A stretch of DNA of 64,000 nucleotides. It comes from Mastacembelus armatus. Its lineage: Eukaryota > Chordata > Actinopteri > Synbranchiformes > Mastacembelidae. The position numbers were made by a program, and so were the translations under genes. Positions 51,201 through 63,100 of the stretch are shown here, one piece after another (the first letter of the stretch is position 1; the number at the start of each line of letters is the position of its first letter). Below the pieces are notes generated by a model, which did no database searches, was not told the DNA's origin, and saw only the letters and a list, made by a program, of their open reading frames with translations. Where the stretch lies: contig NC_046648.1 of assembly GCF_900324485.2 (NCBI RefSeq), positions 1,364,001 to 1,428,000 on the forward strand, given 5' to 3'.

Positions 51201-51562
51201 TGCAATCAGTTAAGACTTGAAGCACTTACTGTACCTGACATTAAGGAAAAAACCAATCATGTGGGATACCTCTTCATTATGGAGGACACTTCCAGGTGAG
51301 TGTATAGAATCTATGCAGGTATGAAACAGTTTTTGTTGATATTTGTTTGTTTACTTTTTTTAGATTTACCGTTTTTGAAAATATGCATCCTCAGCCTTGA
51401 CTCGTCCACCCTGCCCTCATCGTCCATGACTCCAGGTAACGGGAGACGCGCGGCGCACAGAGCAGGGGAGCTGACCGCTGCTGTTCCGCGGACATTTGGC
51501 TGGAGAGTGTCCGAAGAGCTCGTCTCTTCTCCGGGTGTCTGTCGTGTCCTCAGATCTTCCAT
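44835..51562 (-). CDS. TBC-domain Rab GTPase-activating protein (TBC1D25-like)
   Basis: Predicted GAP that speeds GTP hydrolysis by Rab proteins in membrane traffic. Ten exons (51370-51562, 49894-50079, 49632-49750, 47640-47743, 47266-47333, 47009-47155, 46816-46906, 46596-46744, 45099-45198, 44835-45003) join in phase into 441 residues. The TBC domain has the entry GVSPAERGLAWRFLFGMYP, the arginine finger IIDKDVPR (IxxDxxR), the glutamine finger SYAQGMND (YxQG), FTFCHRWLLLGFQREF and the helix LELFICAVILLENRESLL. Both catalytic fingers are intact. The N-terminus is short, lacking extra domains. The first ATG after an upstream non-ATG open stretch was chosen. The closest family I recall is TBC1D25, but the orthologue is unsure. 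Introns hold a Tc1 copy and a LINE. Confidence 0.87.
45199..46534 (+). mobile_element. Tc1/mariner transposon, left inverted repeat missing
   Basis: Fish Tc1-like element in intron 8 of the TBC gene, antisense to it. The transposase starts near 45277 (HTH region GYKRISAALKVPKSTVASI). After one frameshift near 45435 it continues to 46316 with the GRPAKLS hook, catalytic Asp in ILWSDKTKIE, Asp in FQQDNDPKHTAK and Glu in DLNPIEHLW (DD34E). The right terminal repeat is present to 46532 (ending CCCACTG) with a TA after it. The matching left repeat is absent; sequence like the element's 5' leader starts at about 45199-45220. Inactive: frameshift and one end lost. Confidence 0.92.
48136..49450 (-). 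mobile_element. degraded LINE reverse transcriptase in TBC intron 3
   Basis: Minus-strand remnants of a non-LTR retrotransposon in the same direction as the host gene: an upstream piece (PKDKPWINCEFQEL), the RT core with GCILSPLLYMIF and ITKFADD, then VKNLTWSHNSHQLLKKAQHR, LYFLRGLRKFGL and the C-terminal PEAIRLLNTVLNSKYTGNTT. Frames are broken many times. The pattern is that of the common fish LINEs with a FADD box; I cannot fix the clade. The TG array at 48231-48266 lies within its 3' end. Confidence 0.8.
48231..48266 (+). repeat. (TG)n microsatellite
   Basis: About 18 perfect TG units, likely polymorphic, inside the 3' part of the LINE remnant in TBC intron 3. Confidence 0.95.
50080..51369. 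other. intron 1 of the TBC gene
   Basis: Bounded by a donor (AACG/GTAAAT) at 51369 and an acceptor (TATGAAG) at 50080. No embedded gene or clear repeat was recognised. Confidence 0.7.
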
Positions 51563-53230
51563 CTCTGACCACAGTGTTGACAGACTTTGTCTCCACAGAG
51601 CCACCTCAGACAAACAGCTGGCATCCAGCTGTCATTGCTGCTGATCCCCGGTCAACAGGTCCCGTCCTGAGTCCCGTCTACCTGTGCGACCTGCAGCTGA
51701 GTCCAGCCAGGTCTGGTTTCTGATTTCATAAACACGGATCTCGTTAAATTAGTTGAAGACAATGATTTTCCAGCTCTCATCCAGCCGTCTGAGCGTCATA
51801 TGACTGCACCTTGATCCGAGTTTGGCCCATTTTCCAAGTGCAGCCCGAAGTCCTGTCTGTATTTATCTGACTCCACCTAGTGGTTTAGTTTAATACCGGC
51901 AAACTTCCCTAACAAACATTTAATGGATGTTTCACTGGTCAAAGTTCAGCTGCATATTCAATGTTTGAAGGCCATCACATTAAATACAATCTATGCTTCA
52001 CATACAATATGACTTACTGAGGATATGACTTCACCATAGGAGGTAAAAACACATGTTCAAACATATAGTTACTGAAAAACATGAACTTACAGTGTCTTGT
52101 CTGTGCCTATAAACCTACTGAGTTATACTGGTTACAACTGGTTAGTGGTGCATGGCCTTTACTCAGTATAACAGAGCAGAGGTGCTGTTAATGTGTGTGC
52201 CGATATTTCTGTTTGTGTTACTGATATTGAGATGCACAAATGTGACAATAAATGTGTGAACCCACAAAAACTTCCTCCATTTGTTTTTGATGAAAATATC
52301 AGGTTTGTCCTGCTGTGAATAAACGAGGTGGACAAAAGGTTTAGGCTCCAGTGAGAAGTTTATGTTTATGCTCATTTAATATGCGACAGTGCACATTGAC
52401 GTAAAATGTAAATGTGAAGACTTACTAATGACATCACAGTAAATATTAGTAAAAAATGGTGGATCTCGCCCACAGGGTACATGAAGCATGGATTAGATTG
52501 AGCACAGACACAACAGACAGAAGAAAGGCTTAAATCTGAAAGGTTAAATATCACTTTATGCCACGAGAGCGTGGGGATTTTAAAGTGCTCCTGTCAGGAA
52601 TTAGTTCAGAGTCGTGCCATAATGTTATTATATACATTATAATATATACGACTAAATGTGCAGGTGAAGGTTACATGGGAAGGAAAACATGTATTATGAA
52701 TAATCAGGCTGGGGAATCACCTGGTCCAGCAAAGGACGTGATGACCGAAATATCTTTAATTGGAAAAATAGTACAAATCAGCTTTGGTCGAGAGATGTCA
52801 CTGCCAATATTTTCTATTTGTGGTTCTAAATACAGTCAAACAAGAATTACTAAAGATCCAGAAGTGACAATGGAGGCAGGACAGTTGGATAAATCAAAAT
52901 ATGGGCAGATATAAAAGTATTTGTGAAGAGCAGCGGTTACATGACGTCTGTGATCTTGTGTCCCATGTACAGTAAAAGAATCATCTGTTGGAGATAATCC
53001 ACCTCAAGATCAGACTGTCGGAAGGTGATATGTTGAGAACACTTCTTAAGGAGGAGATGTTCGTTTTATTAAATGGAAATGAACATTTCAGAATGCATCA
53101 TAAAGGTTTACGTTTGAGCTCATGTGATTATATCAGTCAGTGGTCCACCTGTAACATTGACCTCTGGAAGTGAATCGAAAAGTTATTTTGTGGCCGGGGT
53201 TCATATTTCTGCCACACACTTCCTTTTTGC
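51563..53230. other. region between the TBC gene and the Siglec-like receptor
   Basis: The first 300 bases are the TBC promoter and 5' leader, fairly CpG-rich. From about 51900 the DNA is AT-rich. A 118-codon plus-strand open frame at 52558-52914 has no recognisable domain, no splice partner and an odd composition, so I do not call it a gene. Confidence 0.55.
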
Positions 53231-53427
53231 ATTTCACCAGTCGTGAGCAACAGGAAACACACCAACGAAATTCACATTGGTGTCACAATCAGTTTGACAA
53301 AGAAGGAGGGAGCACTAGAACCTCTTATGTATCAGGGTGAGTATTTATTTACAGGTATTTGCTCAAGAACTCAGTTAGTTATAAGATTTCAGCATCGTGT
53401 CATCTAACCTCGTTTGTCTTGCATTAG

Positions 53428-55793
53428 ATGATGCTGCCTATCCTGATCGATCTGAGTCTGATACTGATCTTGACCTCTAAGTCTCAAGGTAGGTGACATT
53501 TTGTATTTAACTGTTTGAGGTTTAACTTTAATAAATAAAAAAAAATTATGTTCTCCCTGTGCTTGTGTGGGTTTTCCCCAGGTACTCTGGTTTCCTCCCA
53601 CAGTCCAAAAACATGTATGTCAGGTTGATTGGTGACTCTAAATTGCCCATAGGAGTGAGTGTGAGTGTGTGAGGTTGTTTGTCTCTATGTGGCCCTGTGA
53701 TGGACTGGGGACCTGTCCAGGGTGGACCCCAGCCTTTCACCCAAAGAGAGCTGGGATAGGCTCCAGCAGATCCCTGGGACCCTGGTTAGGAATAAGAGGG
53801 TATAGATGATGGATGGATGAATAATTCTAGTTTGGTTTTGAACACAGGTCAAAGCTGGAATATTCAAGTCAAGAGAAAGATTAGTGCAACACTGGGCTCC
53901 GACGTGATCATACCATGTAATTTTACCTACCCAAGGAAATACCACACGGAAGATGTTAAAGTCTACTGGAAAAAGCCTGGGAACAACAGCTTTCTGATCA
54001 ATGACGTGGACAAAAATCCATTTGTCTTTCACACAAATGAAACGTTTCTACTTGAGAAGTACAAAAGTAGGACCAAGCTCATTGGAAATAAAAATGAAGG
54101 AAATTGTTCCCTCAAGATCCTAAACATCCGTGATAGTGAATCGAAGCTCTACGTGAGAATTTCTGCAAAAGGAGAAAACTACAGCTTTGTCAAGAATTTT
54201 GTCTCCATTACTGTGCAAAGTAAGATTTCAGAAAATCATCTGAGCATTCATTTAAATTGTATTTATACACTTGAGCGAAGGGAAATTAAATAACGTCTTC
54301 ATATGTTTCTCCCACATGGCCAGATGCTTTGCCAGTCACTCTCGGTCCCGGTATAACCTTAATCTTTTTATTATCTCAATCAAACAGTATAATGTGTTTC
54401 TCAGTTTGCTAACAGGCTGTATGATTTCTGCTTAACAGATACAGCAACGACGTACTGGGTACAAGGTACAATATCATCTTACTGACACAGACTATTTTGT
54501 TTTTGAAGCTTTAACAGACTTTAAATGACAGTTTAGTCATCTTTAAAGCATTTGACTCTGCAAAAGCTTCAGATAAATTCATGCATAAAAAGCTATAATT
54601 CAGTATCCCTGATTAAAAAGGTCACCACTCACAGCAGTTTTACTTCTCTCCACAGCAGAAAAGGAAACCACATCAATGTATTTGGCCATTTTTTTACCAG
54701 TTGCTGCACTTCTGGTCATTATTCTGGTTACTGGGTTGGTCTGTTACAAAAAACGCAACAGGTAACTTCACTTGAACCTTATTCACAGGCAGCCACCGAT
54801 GTTCTCTTTAGCTAAACCATGTGCAGACATTTTAAAGTCCTCTTTCACTCTTACATGCGTCATTGTTTATTCAAATGAATACATTTTATAGGCAGAATAT
54901 ATTTATCTGCTGAGGAAAAAGGTTTTCTGTGCCGTAGATGTTGAAATGAATCATGAGATGTGGAAATGAAGGGAACAAAGTCATTTACGAGAGTTTGATT
55001 ATGACACCTTTGTGGAAAACCCATTTCAGAGGCACTCTTTATATTTTATTTCTATTTGTCATAAAACATGTTGGCATCAACGATTTTTTTTATTTAATAG
55101 AAATGTATTTAAACTAGGCTTCACTATACTAAACTGACATGTCAGGGGTTTTTTATTTGGAAGTTTTGTTCCTAATAATTTCCAGTAACATGTTGTCAGC
55201 GTTGTTTTCACAGGTCACAGCCTCTTACCAGGGAGGAGTCTGCATATTATGCAAATTTTAGCAGGACATTAGAAACCCAAGCCAGAAGGTTTGTTTTTTA
55301 TGATACAACGGTTAAATAACATGGAAGTAGTGGCACTTTCATTACTGTATACTGACACACAATAAACAGCAGTGGTTTTCAGAAACAAACAAACAATAGA
55401 ATAACATATAATAATATACATGAAGATACTGGTGGAGATTTTAAACTCCAGTTACTCCACTGGATGTATGTGCATAAACTGGAAAGTGCTGTTTCTCAAA
55501 TTAGAGCCAATGCAGATCTACGTTGTCTTTTCAGTGAAGCATCTTGTAAAAGACTTGAAAACAAGACCGTTCCTGAACTGAAGGTCATTGATGAACCGGT
55601 CTACGTCAACCTCGAGGTATGGGACCTCCACTGCTGTGTGTTTTACTATCAAGACAAAAATGAAAACCCACAGCTTTCATTCACCCATTTTCTGTCGTTG
55701 CAGGCCAGAACTGATCAAGTGGATGAACACACAGATTTTAAACATAAAATATATGAAAATGTGAATTTTTTTAAGAACGAGTTAATCTTGTAA
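53428..55793 (+). CDS. single V-set Ig receptor, Siglec-like, with three cytoplasmic YxN motifs
   Basis: Type I membrane receptor, probably on leukocytes. Exons 53428-53488, 53848-54219, 54324-54350, 54439-54465, 54656-54761, 55214-55288, 55535-55616, 55704-55793 join in phase into 279 residues. Signal peptide MMLPILIDLSLILILT; one V domain (about 24-145) with VIIPCNFTYP, VYWKK, NCSLKIL and LYVRISAKG; two 9-codon stalk exons; TM near 161-184; tail with YYANF, PVYVNLE and IYENV. NCSL and the Arg in LYVR match the Siglec V-set, where that Arg binds sialic acid. The first of the two Siglec B-strand cysteines is replaced (GSDVIIPC), fitting the lack of a second Ig domain. A donor near 53336 suggests an untranslated first exon. 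Ligand and signalling are inference. Confidence 0.82.
53543..53820 (+). repeat. dispersed teleost repeat, copy A
   Basis: About 280 bases, over 90% identical by eye to 58383-58660. It contains TGTTCTCCCTGTGCTTGTG, GGTTGATTGGTGACTCTAAA and a GGATGGATGA end. It is a widespread fish repeat of unknown class to me, with no open frame. It lies in intron 1 of the Siglec-like gene and ends only about 28 bases before the V-domain exon. Confidence 0.8.
55502..55526 (+). repeat. 25-base sequence shared with 57968-57992
   Basis: TAGAGCC-R-ATGCAGATCTACG and a few more bases occur here, directly ahead of the acceptor of the seventh coding intron of the Siglec-like gene, and again 2.5 kb downstream with one mismatch. 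This may mark a relic of a larger duplication. Confidence 0.6.
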
Positions 55794-57789
55794 AACATGG
55801 ACTTGCTTGGTTTAGGAGACTTTTTAGAAATGTTTCAGGTGAGGTTTTCTCACGAGGTTGTTGAGATTGTAGACACAGGGCTGTAAGATTTACAGACCAC
55901 GTCTTAATGTCCCTCTAAGTCTTCAGCTACAGCCATGTGCCCCCGTCCATCCTATATAGAAACTTATAGCTCAGATTAGACACACAATGTGATGCAGCTA
56001 GATTGTATTTGTAGGTTTGACCTCTTTGTCACTGTGTGTGTGGTTGTTGTTTTTCTTATCTCTCTTGTGGTTGTTCTGTATCTTTTCTGAGTTTTCTTGT
56101 TGGTTATGGTCAGTTCCTGTGTCTCTGTGGTTCCTCACTTAAGAGGCCACATCATGAACAAAAGAGAAAAGGGATTAAATTGACTTTCAGTGTTCATATT
56201 AATATCAAACGACAGACAGGAAAACATTTTAACCTATTAGTTATACAAAACAAATTGAACCCTAACCTACCTACATGACACATTGCAAGTGTGCGATTGT
56301 GTGTCTGACCTAAAAAAAAAAGTCCGAAACAGTCCTGCAGGTTTGTTTCTACGTAGCAATGTCAACATATACGATTTCACAGAATTTCAAGAAGCTGGTT
56401 TGGTAGTTTGGTCCAAAAGGACTTTTGAACTCCTTTTTAAAGATCCATTGACTGATATTATTTTCTATTCAAAGTACTTTATTTGGACCGATATGCAAAG
56501 GTTCTTGTCAGCACATACAAAGTCCTGTGAAGTTTCCATTTTAGTCCCATTTTGCGTTTTAAGTGACCAGTAATTGTTCTGCGTTGCAGTACAAACATAA
56601 AGTTATAAAAGTGGTGACAGTTTTATACAAGAAACTAAGTTTGTGTCAGTCCAGTTTGTGCTTACCTTTTCATTAGCTGGGACTTTTCTGACTTCCCCTA
56701 ACTTTACCCAGGCTAGCTTGAGTTAGCTAATGCTAATCAAGCCATACACTATTTTTGGTTAGCTGTAGCATGCATGCCTGATATTGTAGATAATGTGAAA
56801 AATGCTGTCATCCTTTAGAGGGATGTAAAAGCTGGGTTTTTGCAGCATCACACTGCCAGCACAGCAACAAAAATCGCAGTCTCCACATGTAGATTCAGGT
56901 AACAACCAAACATGACAGTGAACATCACTGGAAAAGTAATCATTTCATTGAAAATGATTGTTTTATGATGTTTTTGTTGAGTTAATGCGATGCAAAACGC
57001 CCTGAGGGTGTGTTAGTGCTGCGTTGCACAGCTGAGTAACAGGAAATGATCATATCAGATACTGAGCACATCAGTTTTGCAAGGTGTTTGTAACGAGTCA
57101 TGGTTCTGTTTTCTGTAAAACGCATGAATGTAGGCCTATAAAGTATTCGGAGGACCGTGTGTGTCTGTATACCTTAACACATCTGGGGGTTTGTGAAATA
57201 ACAGGGTCTTTCTCAACATGTTTGCCAATTCACTTCTTGTTCCATCTGAGCTGGAGCTCAAACTTCTGTTTTGTTTTGTTTATTATTTATTGTGTCTTCT
57301 CTCCGAGGATGAAGTTGTTAGTTATGGTTCTGTAGCAAAGCAGAAGTTAGTGAAGCTGCTAAAGTTGTGTCTTGTTTTCTGCTTTTATTTTGATAAGCAA
57401 CAACCCTCGAACTTTACATTCATCCCTTCCAATGAAACATGTACTATGACTGTTCAGACCCTGTGCACTGTAACGACCTGAGCTCTTTCTCACTGCTCAA
57501 GACTATTTTTCAAACACATCAGTCTGATTTATGTGTCTGATTAAAATGAATACAGTTTACATACAACTGTATGTGTGTTTTTACTGTTTTAGTGTGTATG
57601 ATTGTGTAAAACCAGGAGGGTGTGACTGGGAAGGATTCCTATAATCTACTTTACGTGTTAGAGCGTGGTTACAGTGCCTGTGAAGAAACACAGCTGTGGC
57701 ACTTTAATGAAACTGGCATCCACTTGATCTTCACATTCTCAGCACAGCTCAGATCAGACACTGTTACTTTAAATATTACGTTATTTTAC

Positions 57790-57823
<34 letters not shown>
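57790..57823 (+). repeat. (CAGA)n microsatellite
   Basis: About eight perfect CAGA units. Confidence 0.95.
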
Positions 57824-58274
57824 TTTATAAATCTCAAACTGTGACATTCCCATATTACAGCAGCAGTATACACACATTCAATTCACTGCACAAACATACA
57901 GTCAGTCAGTTTGCAGAAAGGTTAAAAAACTATAAATAAATATACATAAAAATTCTACATGAGAAAGTAGAGCCGATGCAGATCTACGTTGTAGAATCAT
58001 AAAATACCAGTTTCTGATGTAGATGTTTGATCAACACTTTTCTTCTCTGAACTTCATGTTGCGTTGTCCTCCTCTATCTTATAAACCTCTTGAATCAGTC
58101 GTAATGGCACGTTTGCACAGCTCAGAGACATTCCTTGGACATTTTCAGTATTTTTGAACTGTTAAAACACTAAACCCCATTTTCAGAAACTTAAACTAAA
58201 GAATCAATTAGAAATCAGTGTTTGAGCATTAAAAAATAGGCCACATGTTAAAAATCCTGGTTTAGGTAACAAGG

Positions 58275-58665
58275 GAGGCCAACATTGCAGCAAGAGGAAG
58301 AGAATGAGGACATATATATGCTGCCTCACAGCAGGAAGGTTCCTGGTTTGAAACCCATCAGGGGCCTTTCTGTGTGGAGTTTGCATGTTCTCCCTGTGCT
58401 TGTGTGGGTTTTCTCCAGGTCCTCTGGTTTCCTCCCACAGTCCAAAAACATGTATGTCAGGTTGATTGGTGACTCTAAATTGCCCATAGGAGTGAGTGTG
58501 AGTGTGTGAGGTTGTTTGTCTCTATGTGGCCCTGTGATGGACTGGGGACCTGTCCAGGGTGGACCCCTGCCTTTCACCCAGAGAGAGCTGGGATAGGCTC
58601 CAGCTGATCCCTGGGACCCTGGTTAGGACTAAGGGGGTACAGATGATGGATGGATGAATAAAGCT
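58275..58665 (+). repeat. dispersed teleost repeat, copy B
   Basis: Longer copy of the repeat at 53543-53820, with an extra 5' part (GCTGCCTCACAGCAGGAAGG, then GGTTTGAAACCCATC, a stretch that resembles the box B of a tRNA-derived SINE promoter). This hints that the family is a SINE. It ends in GATGGATGGATGAATAAA. Confidence 0.75.
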
Positions 58666-60161
58666 CATCTCGTTTTGTAAAACACTAAACCTCACTCTTG
58701 GAACAAAACTCAAATATGAATCACTCTTTCCACAAAACCTAGACAGTTAGACACAATGTTCAGATCTGATTCAGTCATTTTGCAAAACCTTCAGGACATT
58801 GTTGATCACTAAAACACATTTTTCACTGTGATGCACTTGTAATGCAAAGTGGTAACAGCAGGTGGCAGAAGTTCATCACACTTGTCACTGTCATAATAAC
58901 TTATCAGAGCTGTTCACACCAGTTGCTAATGACGTGATAATACCAACATGTGTGACTTCACCAAAAGCTGCTAAAAGGACTTGCATGCGGATTTTGCATC
59001 TACATTCATGGTGTACTGAGATGTGCTGTTCTTTTACTTTTTATCTTTGGCCTGCAGTTATTTTTGGAAAACACCAAATGTATGAAGTTTAACACTTTTT
59101 CTGGGGGTTTTTTTTAGTGTAGTGTTTTTACATTGGCTTCCTTTCATCATGACCTTTGGTACGTCTGCTGGGGCGAACTCTTAAAGCAGGAAGACCAATG
59201 CACTAACGTACACAACAACATACTGTATACGCTGGAGGTTTTATTATTTGTTGGGTTTTGTGTTTACAGACTGACATTTTCTTTTTCTGTGCTTTGTGTT
59301 CAATACTTAGTGCTGAATATTCTTCCCATACAATTAAGCTTTTGTTTCATCAGCCCACAGAACATTTCCACAGTGTTGTTGCCGTTTGTCATTGTGCTCC
59401 CTTCTGGCATACAGCACTATTTTGTTTGGAGGAGCAGCAGCTTCCTCCGTGGCGGCCTGCCGTGGACATCCGGCCTGTTCAAAGACGTACATATGGAAAA
59501 CTCATGATCAGAGATGTTTGCCAGTTCCAGTAATGTCTTCTACTGTCAGGTTTATGAAAGAGCGTTGCTGACGAAAGGCCCCACAGGCAATGCAAGTTTA
59601 TTTATATAGCACATCTCATATACAGAGTAACTCAAAGTGCTTTACAGAAATAAGTTAAAGTTAAAAATACATATGCAAAAGGTTAAAATAAGAAGGAGAA
59701 TGAGTGCAGATAAAACACTTCAGATAAAACACTTGCAGTTGTCATATGTCGCACTAAAAAGAAAAGTTTTTAGCTTGGCCTAAACAAATATTTGGGATTA
59801 TTTTATTACCATCTCCTGCGAACTAATCCCTGATGGGTGCAGCTCTTTACTTTGAGCTATAGCTGTGCACAAAAATCTCAACACTTACTCAAGAGCTAGA
59901 AAACATATTTGCAAGTTAAGTATTTGAATAGTTTAATACAGATTAGCACTGGACAAACAAGCAGGGAAATCCATGGACAACACAAACAACAACCATAACA
60001 ATAGTAACACTATTAACACACGTAGTATGACAAAGGTAGGTTTCAGAAAATAATATTATATGCAACGTTTACAGAACAGCAAATGTTTTTTCAGTTTTCT
60101 TGACTCACACCAGTCAGACAACATGCAGAGGGACTGTCGCTGCTCTTTCACGTAATCCATG

Positions 60162-63100
60162 TTACATATTGGCATAGATCGCCTCATCTTCAACCTGTGT
60201 AACAAGGAGTAGCTCACTCTCTTTTTCCATTCAGTAAAACATTAAATGAATAAATGAATGAATGAATGAATGAATGAATGAAGAAAACGTCACATACCCC
60301 CACGTTGCTATATATTTGATCATTCCCGTAAACGAAAGAATATTTATCTTCGTTGTCCATCTCTTTTCTGAGGATAAAATGCACAAAGTAAGCATCTGTT
60401 TTTGTTGTTGTTCCACATAATCACATATGCAAAAGTAGGAAACATTTGTTTATTGCAGTAATAACTGAGACCTGTAGGTTGAAGCAAACGGAGGAGGCTC
60501 CACAGTTTTCCCTTCCTGCGTGTCACTCATCTGAGGTGCTGGAGATCTTCTGCTGCTGGCAGATAATGGTTTTTAATTTAAAAAAGCTACTGACACTGCA
60601 CGCTAACACTGACAGACAACAACACAACCTGCAATACTGAGCAGGTGCCACAATGTGCTGTGTAAAATATATTACAGTTTTTCTCGTTTGACCTTCATCA
60701 TCACCTTCTTAGCACAGAGTCAGTCTGTGTTGAACTAAAGGAAAACATCCATCCACAGCTGATAGAAAGAACTTGGATAATTAGGAAGAAACTCATTTAC
60801 ACAACTCTTCAATTAGCAATTAGTCCTCCTCCATCTACAAAAGATCCCATCTCTGTGTTGATATCTGCAGGCACTGATGGAGAGGAGGGTTTTTACATTT
60901 TTTAAATTTTTATTTTAGATATTTCCACCCATAAATTCCCTTTGGGGTGTTTTTTATTACTATAAAAATATATAGTATTAAAATATTTATATTCAACACT
61001 TTGAACAGTGTGATCTCATACTGAGAGCTATGTTTTGTATTCTGCCATCCAATATGTAGTGACTGATTGAATCCATATATTAATTTGCCCACAGATTGTG
61101 TTGTCTGGTGGAAATATTGGTTTTTGTTGAGTGTTATTTTGGCCCGTGAGCTTCAGTTTCAGCCTGTGTGTTAACAGTTTCTTTAAATGCCTCAAAGCAC
61201 TTATATTTGAATGCTACAGCTAAAACACAAAATCAGAATAAAAACATACAGAAGAATTGTTTTCTACCAACTTACCATATTTTAACAACTGCCACTATTA
61301 TTAAAAGTATCACCAAAATCACGCATGCTCCAGCAATGATGAAAATATAGACACCCATCATCTTGTCTGTCCAAACAGAAGGTTTTGTGGGTTAATGTTT
61401 TTCTACAATAATTGCAAATAAGCCTTTATGAATAAAAGGCAAGTGAGGCTTTTGAGATATTCCATAAACGTCCTCACCACTGAGAGGCATTTTGCGCTCG
61501 GCATTGCCCAATGTGTTATTTGCCCAACACTGGATAAACTCAGACGCTTCAAACTTTGTGAGCAGAGTCGCATTGGTAACATGGTGATCGTTCTTTAAGC
61601 TGGTGCTTGGCAGGACTCTGTTAAGAAGATTAAAATGGACCTTGCTGGGAGGGTTGGACTCCACAATGCACACACACTTTACCATATCCACCTCCGAGGA
61701 GCAGGAAGCAGCCTTAATCTCAGGGGCATCTGGAAGGACAAGAAATTAATGTATTACTTTAATTTTGTTATTTTTGTTTCAATGAAAATGTCCTGGTTTG
61801 TCATTTTTACTTACACAACACATTTAACTGTACAGGACTTGACTTCCTTTGTCCTACTGTATTCTTGGCAGAACAGTAAATGGTTCCTGTGTGTCTGGAG
61901 ACATTTGACAGAGTGTATGGATTTTTCTGATACAGCTGAGCACCAGTTGCATTAGTCCATGTATAGGTGCTGGCAGGGGGGTTAGCATCACTGGAGCATG
62001 TTAGCTGGACATCTTGTCCCTCCTTTACTTGTCGGTTGTAGGCGACGTTCACTTTCACTGGGGCATCTGCATGGACGCACAGTGATGGAAGAACTATTCA
62101 GATTGTCCACTTGAAGAAAATCTCACAGTTTGAAAATGCCTGTTAGAAGTAACAGGTATGATTATATTTATTTTGAATCTCATCTAAACAGTAACTAAAG
62201 TCATGAAATGACTGCGGTGGAATAAAAAGTATAAGAGTATAAGTCTCTGAAATCTAGTGAAGTCAAAGTATGAAGCAGCAGAAAATGGAAATACTCAAGT
62301 ACAAATACCTCAATATTATACTTAATGTACAGTGCTTGAGTAATTGTATGTGCCACTGTGGTAACATACAAGGAACCGCTCATAATATTGTTCTTTCCAG
62401 ATGCACAGTGTTTACATTTCATAGTTTTTGCTAAGGTGTGGGGGGGGGGGGTCACTGCACAAAAACAAAAGACAATACACCATTTAAAACATATTTACAT
62501 TTCACTTTGAGGGAGCTGGATGCTTTCTTCATCTGCTTGTCTTTGTATGTTACAGTGCACCCTAAAGCCTTGTTGTGGTCCTCTGGGGTGGGCTGAAAGG
62601 TCAGAGTGGATTTCCACTGGGCATCGTGTAGTTGGAGCTGTGACTGTCCAGAGTGAGTCCAGGTGATGGTAGGAGGACAGGCGGGATAGAAATGAGACGC
62701 AGAGCAGGACGCAGACACAGTTTGACCTTCTTCCAGTTCCTCTTTCACAGTGATGGAGAGAGCTGGTTCACCTGCAGCAAGAAAAACAAAAGTTATGATG
62801 GGCAACAACTGCACCCAGGTAACCTAGTAAACATAACACAGGAGTGGACTGCTGAAACCTTTACAGAGGAATGTGTGACAAAGGCATGAAAAACATTTCC
62901 TATGCTTACTGTCCTTAAATAAAGGTTTCTAGCTTCACTGTAACATGTGCAAAGTTGAATCTAATGTAAGAGGAACTTACTTTAGGTTATAACACTTTAG
63001 GTTATATATAACACCCCCCACCCCCACCGCCCCAACACCAACACCTAACCACCCTGCAAACAGACTCTTAATCTACTCTAAGTCACACATTGTAAGTTTA

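Larger units (their letters stand above)
55794..60161. other. gap between the two convergent Ig receptor genes
   Basis: Holds the 3' untranslated regions of both receptors. It also holds a (CAGA)n array at 57790-57823, the dispersed repeat copy B, a retroposon-like tail at 59590-59650, and otherwise AT-rich DNA. Several open frames of 60-124 codons occur, but none shows an Ig domain, membrane segment with context, or splice partner I can support. Confidence 0.6.

Noticed and set aside
52558-52914. 118-codon plus-strand open frame between the TBC gene and the Siglec-like gene
   Set aside because: No recognisable domain, no matching splice partner, no clear promoter, and AT-rich composition like the surrounding non-coding DNA.
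55794-60161. A further Ig receptor gene or exon in the gap between the two receptors
   Set aside because: The open frames there (for example 57622-57939 and 59133-59507) lack Ig cysteine/tryptophan patterns and splice-site logic.
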